DNA of 34,109 bases from CAYOSU01 sp964406735 (lineage in GTDB: Bacteria; Bacillota; Clostridia; Christensenellales; CAMQZB01). How positions within the stretch are numbered: the first letter of the stretch is position 1; every line of letters begins with the position of its first letter. Of this stretch, positions 1 through 5,725 are shown in pieces. The notes below the pieces were generated by a model that worked only from the letters and a program-made list of their open reading frames with translations, had not been told where the DNA came from and did not search any database. The DNA is taken from the NCBI GenBank assembly GCA_964406735.1, contig CAYOSU010000016.1, positions 1 to 34,109 of the forward strand, given 5' to 3'. Both the position numbers and the translations under genes were made by a program.

Positions 1-210
1 GCTAATAACACATAACATTGTTTTCACGATAAACCCTGTCTAAATAAACTTGACCATATGAAAGGCTCCTTTGTGTAAAGGGAGCTGTCGTCGAAGTGTA
101 CTTCGGGATTGTCAAAACCTAACTACTACCTCAAACAAATGATAGAATCCACCGTTACATACGCTGTCCGCCGTCATTTTGACCTTTTGCTTGAATAGCA
201 TTCATTTTCG
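1..210. other. intergenic segment, mostly repeat-derived
   Basis: I see no gene here. Positions 53-112 are a two-hairpin repeat listed separately. Positions 119-150 match a short 'CTACCTCAAAC...GATAGAATCC' module that recurs in other spacers of the window (near 11692, 26042, 26177 and 31318). The remainder shows nothing recognisable. Confidence 0.6.
53..112 (+). repeat. two-hairpin intergenic repeat, copy 1
   Basis: The element begins ACCATATGAAAGG and contains a first hairpin (GCTCCTTT, loop GTGT, AAAGGGAGC, one bulged base) and a second hairpin (CGAAG, loop TGTA, CTTCG) and ends in GGGATTGT. The first ~37 bases are nearly identical to copies at 11745 and 26106, whereas the second stem has a different sequence. 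This copy lacks the GACTGA spacer seen in the other two. Confidence 0.8.
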
Positions 211-239
211 TTGACTAAACGAGCAAAATAGGGTAAAAT
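211..239 (+). promoter_or_regulatory. sigma-A-type promoter of the TM1266/ECF operon
   Basis: A TTGACT -35 box (211-216) and a TAAAAT -10 box (234-239) are separated by exactly 17 bases. Transcription should begin near 246, giving a leader of about 105 nt before the GTG start at 350. Confidence 0.7.
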
Positions 240-245
240 AAAGCT

Positions 246-330
246 ATCCCAATCGATGAGTTTTCGGAGAGGCAGATGCAAAAACAGATCTTTCGTCAAT
301 GCTCTCCAAATGTCTATTTGGAGATTTTTT
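246..330 (+). promoter_or_regulatory. leader with mutually exclusive anti-terminator and terminator helices
   Basis: Two helices compete for the same bases. GGAGAG at 266-271 can pair perfectly with CTCTCC at 302-307, extended by CA/TG around one bulged G. The same 303-307 bases form the left arm of a 9-bp terminator stem (303-311 with 316-324). Forming the upstream helix would break the terminator. This is the layout of a transcription attenuator or small riboswitch. I do not recognise the aptamer: it lacks the hallmark boxes of TPP and THF riboswitches. The ligand or factor is unknown. Confidence 0.5.
303..330 (+). terminator. intrinsic terminator inside the leader
   Basis: A perfect 9-bp stem (TCTCCAAAT / ATTTGGAGA) with loop GTCT is followed by six T residues at 325-330. 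It sits between the promoter and the first gene, so it would act on the operon's own transcript. Confidence 0.75.
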
Positions 331-349
331 ATTGAATGGAGGTACACCC

Positions 350-607
350 GTGGAAAAAAGATTAGGAGTAATAGCTATCGTAGTCGAAGGCGACAGGAGC
401 GTAACGCAGAGGATGCAGCAGATACTGTCGGAGTTTGGCGATATGATCGTCGGCAGAATGGGAATTCCCGATCATGACGATGGAATAGCTGTAATTTCGG
501 TAATAGTCAAAGGCACGGTGGAGCGCATTTCCGCCCTCACAGGAAAGCTCGGGAAATTAGAAAATATTACGGTCAAAAGCGCAGTAACGCAAGTAGCCGT
601 AAAGTGA
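350..607 (+). CDS. TM1266-family [FeFe]-hydrogenase-associated regulator
   Basis: The product is about 85 residues and matches the small family named after Thermotoga TM1266 (putative iron-only hydrogenase system regulator). Visible features are the N-terminal strand 'EKRLGVIAIVVE', the conserved centre 'GDMIVGRMGIP' and the end 'ISALTGKLGKLENITVKSAVTQV', which suggest a ferredoxin-like ACT/NikR-type fold. I chose the GTG at 350 because GGAGG lies at 338-342; an earlier in-frame ATG at 299 would start inside the terminator hairpin. In other clostridia this family sits beside hydrogenase maturases; none is visible here, though the left edge of the window is close. Its function as a regulator is inferred from gene neighbourhoods in the literature. 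It shares a transcript with the ECF component 7 nt downstream. Confidence 0.85.
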   Translation: MEKRLGVIAIVVEGDRSVTQRMQQILSEFGDMIVGRMGIPDHDDGIAVISVIVKGTVERISALTGKLGKLENITVKSAVTQVAVK

Positions 608-614
608 GGTTTTT

Positions 615-1184
615 ATGAATAAATTATTGTTTGGCAAGGCTCAAAAGCCTGCTCAGTTCATCGCAAGAACGGGAATACTTCTCGCTCTCACCATCGTTTG
701 CCAGTGGCTCACCGGTCTTGCAAAGATACAGCTTCTGACGGGTTCTGTCGTCAATATGTTCCTTTTGTTTGCGTCTATATCTGTCGGTATGATAGGAGGC
801 CTTGCTATCGGCGTTTGCACGCCCTTTATAGGCTTTTTCTTGGGACTTTCGGCAAATATCACGTTAGTACCCTTCATTGCGGTTTCAAACGCAATTATGG
901 TCGCAACGAACGCCCTTCTCATCAAGGCGTTCAAGGTAGATTTCACAAACGGCATTAAAGATATCAAGAGCGACGTATTCGCAGTTTTTGCGTTTGCGAT
1001 AGCGGCAGTATTGAAGTTCTTGTTCATGTATTACGTCTGCCTCGGCTTACTCCTTCCCTTGGTACTTCCCAAGATAGGCGACCCCGTAAAGGTAGCGTTC
1101 GGCATCACCCAGCTTTTCACGGCTCTCATCGGCGGTGCGGCAGCGTTCTTGCTCGACGGTTTCTTCGGAAAGACCAAAATTTAA
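615..1184 (+). CDS. ECF transporter S component (substrate unknown)
   Basis: A 189-residue integral membrane protein with about five to six hydrophobic segments (roughly residues 18-36, 45-70, 75-100, 120-150 and 158-180). The early 'ARTGILLALTIVCQ' followed by 'LTGSVVNMFLLFASISVGMIGG' resembles the S-component pattern of energy-coupling-factor importers, where a small membrane protein binds a vitamin or metal and borrows a shared ATPase/EcfT module. No EcfA or EcfT gene is present, so it would rely on a module encoded elsewhere. It follows the TM1266 gene by 7 nt with an AGGT ribosome binding site, so the two are co-transcribed under the leader attenuator. The substrate cannot be read from sequence; a link to hydrogenase cofactor or vitamin supply is only an inference. 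Confidence 0.7.
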   Translation: MNKLLFGKAQKPAQFIARTGILLALTIVCQWLTGLAKIQLLTGSVVNMFLLFASISVGMIGGLAIGVCTPFIGFFLGLSANITLVPFIAVSNAIMVATNALLIKAFKVDFTNGIKDIKSDVFAVFAFAIAAVLKFLFMYYVCLGLLLPLVLPKIGDPVKVAFGITQLFTALIGGAAAFLLDGFFGKTKI

Positions 1185-1241
1185 GCGTAAAGCTCCAAAT
1201 TTCGCAAAACATAGCCAATAAAAATTTTATATTTTCAAAAG

Positions 1242-1274
1242 AAACGAACGCTTTTCAGGCGTTTGTTTTTTTTA
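1242..1274 (+). terminator. terminator of the TM1266/ECF operon
   Basis: A 10-bp stem with one G-U pair (AAACGAACGC at 1242-1251, GCGTTTGTTT at 1259-1268) runs into a T-rich tail at 1266-1274. Confidence 0.8.
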
Positions 1275-1299
1275 TTCGACAAAAAATGAAAAATAGACC

Positions 1300-1328
1300 T
1301 TGACGAAAATGCGTTTTTGAGTTAAACT
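1300..1328 (+). promoter_or_regulatory. probable promoter of the MerR gene
   Basis: TTGACG at 1300-1305 and TAAACT at 1323-1328 are 17 bases apart. The MerR operator at 1326-1346 overlaps the -10 box and start region, which would suit autorepression. Confidence 0.45.
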
Positions 1329-1346
1329 CTATATATAGGTGAGAGT
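1326..1346 (+). promoter_or_regulatory. MerR operator copy 1 (upstream of merR)
   Basis: The 21-bp site begins ACTCTA and ends GGTGAGAGT. It matches the site at 2217-2237 at 16 of 21 positions, and its ends form an inverted repeat (ACTCT / AGAGT). Confidence 0.6.
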
Positions 1347-1359
1347 TTTGGAGGGAAAA

Positions 1360-2205
1360 ATGATAAAAGAAGAACTGCTTTCGATAGGCAAAATGGCGGA
1401 AATAAACGGCGTCAGCATACCGACGTTGAGGCTATACGACAAAAACGGACTGTTAGTCCCTGCGTACGTAGACGAAAGCAGCGGCTATCGTTACTATACC
1501 TTGCAGCAGACCGCACGCCTTGACGTAATAGCGTATATGAAAGAGCTCGGCATGAGTTTGAACGAGATAAAAAAGGTGCTCGAAAAAGAGGACGTAACGA
1601 TAATAGAGGACATACTTGCGCAAAAGAACGAGCAGATGCACGAGCAGATGCGCCGCTTAAAGGAACGCCACGACGCAGTCGAGCGAGCCATAGCGCAGAT
1701 AGAGCGTTACAGAAAGTCCCCGACGACGGGCACGACGTCGCTTGAATATATCGACAGACGGTATATCTGGTCCATCGATTGCCCTGTAAATTTCTACGAA
1801 AAAGACCGCAACAGCTACGAAGAGATAGTGCTGGCACTGCGAAAAGAGCTTCTCGCAAACGGCATATCGCAGGTACATAGCTATAATTTGGGCACGTCCA
1901 TAAAGCAAGAGGACTTTGAAAGCGGCAGGTTTTTAGCCGACAAAGCGTTCATTTTCTCCGATAAGAGCATAGAAGATCACAGCGGAAGCGTAACGACGAT
2001 AGACAGCGGAATGTTCGCCTGCATATACCTTGATAACTACGACGACGAAGTGGAGTACGGCAAACAGCTTCTCGACTTTTGCGTTAGGAATAATTACAAG
2101 ATCTGCGGCGATTATCTGTGCGAGGAGATGACCGAGTTCCACGTTTTCGACGAAAACAAGCGCAATATGTTCCTCCGCTTGCAAGTCCCTGTAAAATTTT
2201 CTTAA
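1360..2205 (+). CDS. MerR-family transcriptional regulator with effector-binding domain
   Basis: A 281-residue regulator. The N-terminal winged-helix HTH has the MerR signature 'SIGKMAEINGVSIPTLRLYD' followed by 'GLLVP...SGYRYYT' (about residues 8-55). A coiled-coil dimer helix follows (about 85-125, 'AQKNEQMHEQMRRLKERHDAVERAIAQIERYRK'-like charge pattern). Residues ~140-280 form a BmrR/GyrI-like effector domain ending 'MFLRLQVPV'. The ATG at 1360 is preferred over the GTG at 1339 because GGAGGG lies just upstream. Family members bind drugs or metabolites and activate promoters with long spacers by untwisting them. The next gene has exactly such a promoter with the same operator, so this protein probably controls both itself and the dehydrogenase. 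The inducer is unknown. Confidence 0.88.
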   Translation: MIKEELLSIGKMAEINGVSIPTLRLYDKNGLLVPAYVDESSGYRYYTLQQTARLDVIAYMKELGMSLNEIKKVLEKEDVTIIEDILAQKNEQMHEQMRRLKERHDAVERAIAQIERYRKSPTTGTTSLEYIDRRYIWSIDCPVNFYEKDRNSYEEIVLALRKELLANGISQVHSYNLGTSIKQEDFESGRFLADKAFIFSDKSIEDHSGSVTTIDSGMFACIYLDNYDDEVEYGKQLLDFCVRNNYKICGDYLCEEMTEFHVFDENKRNMFLRLQVPVKFS

Positions 2206-2213
2206 AAAGGGTA

Positions 2214-2244
2214 TTGACTCTAACTCAAGGTGAGGGTTTATAAT
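2214..2244 (+). promoter_or_regulatory. MerR-type promoter with 19-bp spacer and operator copy 2
   Basis: TTGACT (2214-2219) and TATAAT (2239-2244) are 19 bp apart rather than 17, which is diagnostic of promoters activated by MerR-family proteins. Within the spacer lies the 21-bp operator 2217-2237, with half sites ACTCTAAC and GTGAGGGT forming a 6/8 inverted repeat. The site resembles the one before the MerR gene. Confidence 0.8.
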
Positions 2245-2295
2245 AAAAGTACTATGAAAGCCTTAAAATAATATGGCTGACAAGGAGGAAAAATA

Positions 2296-3324
2296 ATGGA
2301 CAGAAAAGTTAGAGTAGTACAGTACGGTTGCGGTAAGATGTCAAAGTACATCATTCGTTACCTTTATAACCACGGTGCAGAAATAGTCGGTGCTATCGAC
2401 GTAGACCCCAACGTAGTCGGAATGGACATCGGCGATTTCGCAGGTCTTGGCAGAAAGACTGGCGTTATCATCTCCAACGAGACGGACAAAGTTCTGGACG
2501 AAAGCCATGCAGACGTTGCTGTAGTAACCCTTTTCAGCTTTGTCAACGACATTTATTCTCACGTTGAAAAGTGCGTATCTCGCGGTATCAACGTAATAAC
2601 CACCTGCGAAGAGGCGATTTACCCCATCACGACTGCAAAAGAGCAGGTAGAACGCTTGGACGCTATCGCAAAGGAGCATAACTGCACGATAACGGGCTCC
2701 GGCATGCAGGACATCTTCTGGATCAACATGGTAGCTCTCGCTGCGGCAGGTTGCGACAGTCTCAAAAAGATCAAGGGCGCATATAGCTACAACGTAGACG
2801 AATATGGCTTGGCACTTGCTAAGGCTCACGGATGCGATCTTTCTCCCGAGGAGTTCGAAGCTCAGATAGCTCATCCTGCTGAGTTTGAGCCCTCTTATGC
2901 TTGGAATGCAAGCGAAGGCATCTGCAACAAGTTGGGTCTTACGATCAAGTCTATCGATCAGAAGCACGTTCCTTATATCGTAGATACTGACGTATACAGC
3001 TCTACTCTCGGCTCGACGATAAAGGCAGGCCGTTGCATCGGTATGTCCGCAGTCGTTACGATAGAGACCGAGCAGGGTATCACGGTTGAGGAAGAGACGA
3101 TCGGTAAGGTCTACGGTCCTGACGACGGCGATATGTGCGATTGGTGGCTCACCGGCGAACCTAACGTAGAGTATCACGTAGTTAAGCCCGCTACCGTAGA
3201 GCACACCTGCGCTACGATAGTAAACCGTATCCCGTCCCTTATCAAAGCACCTGCAGGATACGTAACGTGCGACCAGCTCGAAGAGGTACACTTCCTCACC
3301 GAGTCCATGGAAAAATATTGCTAA
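2296..3324 (+). CDS. NAD(P)-dependent amine dehydrogenase, 2,4-diaminopentanoate dehydrogenase-like
   Basis: The 342-residue product resembles the dihydrodipicolinate-reductase-like dehydrogenases that include clostridial 2,4-diaminopentanoate dehydrogenase of ornithine fermentation. The N-terminal Rossmann fold shows 'VVQYGCGKMSKYIIRYL' and an acidic second strand end 'GAIDVDPNVVG'; the usual third glycine of GxGxxG is Ser here. Family features 'GSGMQDIFW' and the C-terminal 'AGYVTCDQLEEVHFL' are visible. A strong AAGGAGG precedes the ATG. No other ornithine-pathway gene (for example oraS/oraE or ortA/ortB) is nearby, so the true substrate is uncertain. It is monocistronic, with a MerR-type promoter before it and a terminator after it. 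Isoleucine is mostly ATC rather than ATA, unlike most neighbours, which suggests high expression. Confidence 0.75.
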   Translation: MDRKVRVVQYGCGKMSKYIIRYLYNHGAEIVGAIDVDPNVVGMDIGDFAGLGRKTGVIISNETDKVLDESHADVAVVTLFSFVNDIYSHVEKCVSRGINVITTCEEAIYPITTAKEQVERLDAIAKEHNCTITGSGMQDIFWINMVALAAAGCDSLKKIKGAYSYNVDEYGLALAKAHGCDLSPEEFEAQIAHPAEFEPSYAWNASEGICNKLGLTIKSIDQKHVPYIVDTDVYSSTLGSTIKAGRCIGMSAVVTIETEQGITVEEETIGKVYGPDDGDMCDWWLTGEPNVEYHVVKPATVEHTCATIVNRIPSLIKAPAGYVTCDQLEEVHFLTESMEKYC

Positions 3325-3332
3325 CGACCAAA

Positions 3333-3374
3333 TGACTTTATGATTCTCTCACAAGTTTTCATTTCATAAAGTCA
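3333..3374. repeat. 11-bp perfect inverted repeat
   Basis: TGACTTTATGA (3333-3343) and TCATAAAGTCA (3364-3374) are perfect inverted copies around a 20-nt loop. No T run follows, so it is not itself a terminator. It lies between the dehydrogenase stop and the terminator at 3390 and may stabilise the mRNA 3' end. Confidence 0.6.
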
Positions 3375-3389
3375 GTATTCTCCCAAATG

Positions 3390-3427
3390 TGACCCTTAGG
3401 GCTAAAAACCCTAAGGGTCATTTTCTT
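3390..3427 (+). terminator. terminator of the dehydrogenase gene
   Basis: A perfect 12-bp stem (TGACCCTTAGGG at 3390-3401, CCCTAAGGGTCA at 3409-3420) with loop CTAAAAA is followed by TTTTCTTT. Confidence 0.9.
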
Positions 3428-3428
3428 T

Positions 3429-3458
3429 GCATAAAAAGGAATAATAAATTTCATAATA
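3429..3458 (+). promoter_or_regulatory. sigma-G-like promoter of the spoVA operon
   Basis: GCATA at 3429-3433 fits the sigma-G -35 consensus GHATR, and CATAATA at 3452-3458 fits the -10 consensus CATHHTA, with an 18-bp spacer. spoVA operons are known sigma-G targets in the forespore. The -10 box overlaps an 18-bp perfect palindrome, TCATAATAGCTATTATGA (3451-3468), which could also be an operator. Confidence 0.7.
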
Positions 3459-3464
3459 GCTATT

Positions 3465-3560
3465 ATGAGAGAAAAAACCAAGCAGATAAGCGATAGCCTG
3501 TATCGCAATATAGGCGAAAAAGAGAGCTTAATAAAGGCAAAGAGAGAGGAGAAAAGGTGA
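3465..3560 (+). other. 31-codon ORF ahead of spoVAC, coding status doubtful
   Basis: The frame starts ATG at 3465 and reads MREKTKQISDSLYRN..., 31 residues, highly charged, ending in a TGA that overlaps the spoVAC GTG (GTGA). The predicted transcription start is about 3465, so there is no room for a ribosome binding site and it would have to be translated leaderless. It may be only the spoVAC leader. The stop/start overlap is what keeps it from being dismissed. Confidence 0.25.
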
Positions 3561-4003
3561 AGATATCCCACAATAATTACCTCGAATACGTGTCAAAAAA
3601 ATGCCCCAAAACGGGTGAAGCGAGAACGCTTATAGCGGCGTTTTTGGTAGGCGGAGCGATATGCTGCGTCGGCGAGTGCTTCAGAATGCTTTACGAAGAG
3701 CTGTTTTGGACGATGACAGAAGAGGAGATAGCATCCTGCGTTTCGGCAACGATGATATTTTTCGGCGCACTGTTTACAGGCATTGGCGTGTACGATAGAC
3801 TCGGCGGAATAGCAGGGGCTGGCAGTATGGTTCCGATAACGGGCTTTGCCAACTCCGTAGTCTCCCCGGCGCTCGAATTTCGCTCCGAGGGCATGGTGTA
3901 CGGTCTTGCCGCCAAGATGTTCGTCATCGCAGGTCCGATAATAGTATACGGTACTCTTGCGAGCGCACTCGTCGGAGTGATATACTACTTCATTTTCCTG
4001 TGA
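3557..4003 (+). CDS. spoVAC: stage V sporulation protein AC
   Basis: SpoVAC is a membrane protein of the SpoVA channel, which carries Ca-dipicolinic acid into the developing forespore and releases it on germination; in Bacillus it behaves as a mechanosensitive channel. The 148-residue product has the typical N-terminal 'NYLEYVSKKCPKTGEARTLIAAFLVGGAICCVGE', a central 'GIGVYDRLGGIAGAGSMVPITGFANSVVSPALEFRSEG' and three to four hydrophobic segments (about 25-45, 62-82, 85-105, 120-146). The GTG start has AGAGGAG 5-6 nt upstream. It is first in spoVAC-spoVAD-spoVAE, and its TGA overlaps an alternative GTG start of spoVAD. The upstream sigma-G-like promoter fits forespore expression. Confidence 0.95.
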   Translation: MKISHNNYLEYVSKKCPKTGEARTLIAAFLVGGAICCVGECFRMLYEELFWTMTEEEIASCVSATMIFFGALFTGIGVYDRLGGIAGAGSMVPITGFANSVVSPALEFRSEGMVYGLAAKMFVIAGPIIVYGTLASALVGVIYYFIFL

Positions 4004-4020
4004 AGCGAGAGGTGGAAACG

Positions 4021-5031
4021 ATGTTAAGAGAGGATAAAACGGAGATAATAACGTACAAAAACGCCCCTAAAATAGCGATAACGGCGAGCGTCGTCGGACC
4101 CAAAGAGGGTAGCGGTCCTATCGGCAACTGCTTTGATAAGGTGCTCCCCGACGACAAGATGAAGGAGAAGACCTTTGAAAAAGCCGAACGCAATATGCTG
4201 AGCCTTGTTCTCGACGATGTGGCGACGAAGCTAAAAGAAAACGGTGAGAGACTGTCGCTGATAGTTGGCGGAGACCTACTCAATCAGCTGACCACGACGT
4301 CATTTGCCGCCCGAGAGATGCACGTTCCGCTTTTGGGGCTTTATTCCGCCTGCTCGACGATGAGCGAAGCGCTTCTTGTAGGCAGTGCGTTCGTAGACGG
4401 CGGCTATACGCAGAATGCGGTAGCCTGCTCGGTAAGCCACTTCTCGTCGGCAGAACGGCAATATCGCTTTCCGCTCGAGCAGGGCACTCAACGCCCGCCC
4501 GTGTCGCAGTGGACTGTTACGGGCGCAGGTGCGTGCCTGATAAAAAGAAGCGAAGAGAGTTTACCTGCGATCACCCGAGCTCTCGTTGGCAAGGTAGAGG
4601 ACTTCGGCGTCGTTGATGTCAATAATATGGGTGCTGCGATGGCACCTGCCGCAATGAGTACGCTGACTCGCTTTTTCGAGGCAAGCGGCGAAAGACCGCA
4701 GAATTACGATATGATATTGACGGGCGACTTAGGCATGCTCGGAAGCGAGATACTCGTAGAGCTAATGAGCGACAGAGGGTACGATATAAAAAAGGTCCAT
4801 CACGATAGCGGCTGTATGATATACGAAAGTGCGCCTAAAAAATTTCAGGGCGGAAGCGGCGCAGGCTGTTCTGCGGCGGTGCTATCGTCATATATTTATC
4901 CGAAGCTGAAAAGCGGCGAGATAAAAAGAATGCTCTTTCTTGCAACGGGCGCACTGCTCTCGACGACCTCATCCCAACAGGGCGACTCTATACCCGGCAT
5001 CTCCCATTTAGTCGAACTACGAGGCGTATAA
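4021..5031 (+). CDS. spoVAD: stage V sporulation protein AD
   Basis: SpoVAD is the soluble, thiolase-fold member of the SpoVA complex and binds dipicolinic acid directly. This copy is 336 residues, the usual family length. Visible segments include 'ITASVVGPKEGSGPIGNCFD' near the N terminus, 'LLGLYSACSTMSEAL' (where thiolases carry the active cysteine) and the C-terminal 'LFLATGALLSTTSSQQGDSIPGI'. I chose ATG 4021, which has GAGGTGG five bases upstream and gives the family's usual N terminus; a GTG at 4000 overlapping the spoVAC stop is in frame and cannot be excluded. The gene is followed by a hairpin repeat before spoVAE. Confidence 0.95.
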   Translation: MLREDKTEIITYKNAPKIAITASVVGPKEGSGPIGNCFDKVLPDDKMKEKTFEKAERNMLSLVLDDVATKLKENGERLSLIVGGDLLNQLTTTSFAAREMHVPLLGLYSACSTMSEALLVGSAFVDGGYTQNAVACSVSHFSSAERQYRFPLEQGTQRPPVSQWTVTGAGACLIKRSEESLPAITRALVGKVEDFGVVDVNNMGAAMAPAAMSTLTRFFEASGERPQNYDMILTGDLGMLGSEILVELMSDRGYDIKKVHHDSGCMIYESAPKKFQGGSGAGCSAAVLSSYIYPKLKSGEIKRMLFLATGALLSTTSSQQGDSIPGISHLVELRGV

Positions 5032-5050
5032 CATCAACCCAAATACTAAA

Positions 5051-5117
5051 AGTTTTGTGTAAAGGAAGGTGGCTCGCCGCTCAAATGGCGAGACGGTAGG
5101 ATCGCCTGCAACACAAA
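5051..5117 (+). repeat. two-hairpin-type repeat inserted between spoVAD and spoVAE
   Basis: The sequence TTTTGTGTAAAGGAAGGTGG, a stem CTCGCC / GGCGAG, then ACGGTAGGATCG, parallels copies at 53, 11745 and 26106 (TTTGTGTAAAGGGAGCTG, stem, ACTGAGGGATTG). Its edges are inverted repeats TTTGTGT (5054-5060) and ACACAAA (5111-5117). It makes an unusually long 114-nt gap inside an otherwise tight operon. Confidence 0.65.
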
Positions 5118-5145
5118 TACCAACCACAACAAGGAGAACTAAACA

Positions 5146-5514
5146 ATGGAAACGCTGATAACCTTTCTTAAATGCTTTGCCGTAGGCGGCGGCATATGCG
5201 TAATAGGTCAATTACTACTCAACTACACAAAACTTACTGCAGGCAGAATACTTGTAATATTCCTGCTTTCGGGCGTTGCCCTGCAAGCGGTAGGCTTGTA
5301 TCAACCCATCGTAGACTTTGCAGGGAGCGGAGCGACCGTTCCAATATCGGGCTTTGGCTACCTGCTTGCCAAAGGAGCGATAAACGGCGCAAAGGAAAGC
5401 CTTTTCGGCGCACTGACGGGCGGCTTGTCCGCAGGCGTAATAGGCATTGCCGTTGCAATAATCTTCGGCTGGCTAAACGCCGTCATCTTCCGCCCAAAGA
5501 CCAAGTCGTTCTGA
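5146..5514 (+). CDS. spoVAE: stage V sporulation protein AE
   Basis: A 122-residue polytopic membrane protein of the SpoVA dipicolinate channel. It carries the family pattern 'FLKCFAVGGGICVIGQLLLNYTKLTAGRILV', 'LYQPIVDFAGSGATVPISGFGYLLAKG' and a glycine-rich last segment, with four hydrophobic stretches (about 5-24, 33-52, 62-78, 88-113). The ATG has AAGGAG nearby. It ends the operon ahead of a terminator. SpoVAC and SpoVAE share the 'GSGATVPISGFG'-like loop, seen in both here. Confidence 0.93.
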   Translation: METLITFLKCFAVGGGICVIGQLLLNYTKLTAGRILVIFLLSGVALQAVGLYQPIVDFAGSGATVPISGFGYLLAKGAINGAKESLFGALTGGLSAGVIGIAVAIIFGWLNAVIFRPKTKSF

Positions 5515-5525
5515 CAAGAAATTGC

Positions 5526-5555
5526 AAAATGCAGAGTTTACCTCTGCATTTTCTC
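5526..5555 (+). terminator. terminator of the spoVA operon
   Basis: An 11-bp stem (AAAATGCAGAG at 5526-5536, CTCTGCATTTT at 5542-5552) with loop TTTAC provides its own U tail, followed by CTC. Confidence 0.85.
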
Positions 5556-5629
5556 ATTAACTCCATTGGACAAATAAAAACCCGTCTGTCGTTATTTCTT
5601 TCCCAAAACCCCACCCACACTACAATCGC

Positions 5630-5658
5630 TTGATTTAATCGACTTTTTTTGCTATACT
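5630..5658 (+). promoter_or_regulatory. parE-parC promoter
   Basis: TTGATT (5630-5635) and TATACT (5653-5658) are separated by 17 bp that include a run of seven T residues. The parE ATG is 68 nt downstream of the -10 box. Confidence 0.7.
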
Positions 5659-5725
5659 ACATATAGTTGCGGTTTTGCGCTCAAAACCACAAAATACGAA
5701 CACTCAACGATCTTCGGAGGAATAG

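Noticed and set aside
1..349. Known riboswitch classes (TPP, THF, preQ1) in the TM1266/ECF leader
   Set aside because: I looked for their hallmark boxes because ECF components are often under such control, but found none; only the generic attenuator fold is supported.
256..477. 73-codon frame across the leader and the start of the TM1266 gene
   Set aside because: It has no ribosome binding site, runs through the attenuator hairpins and overlaps a recognised gene in another frame; the product is Arg-rich and unlike any known protein.
2341..3291. 316-codon frame antisense to the dehydrogenase
   Set aside because: It is a codon-bias shadow of a well-supported gene, has no promoter or ribosome site, and shows a composition typical of antisense frames.
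4000..4020. GTG at 4000 as the spoVAD start
   Set aside because: It overlaps the spoVAC stop, which is attractive, but the ATG at 4021 has a better-spaced GAGGTGG and gives the usual N terminus.
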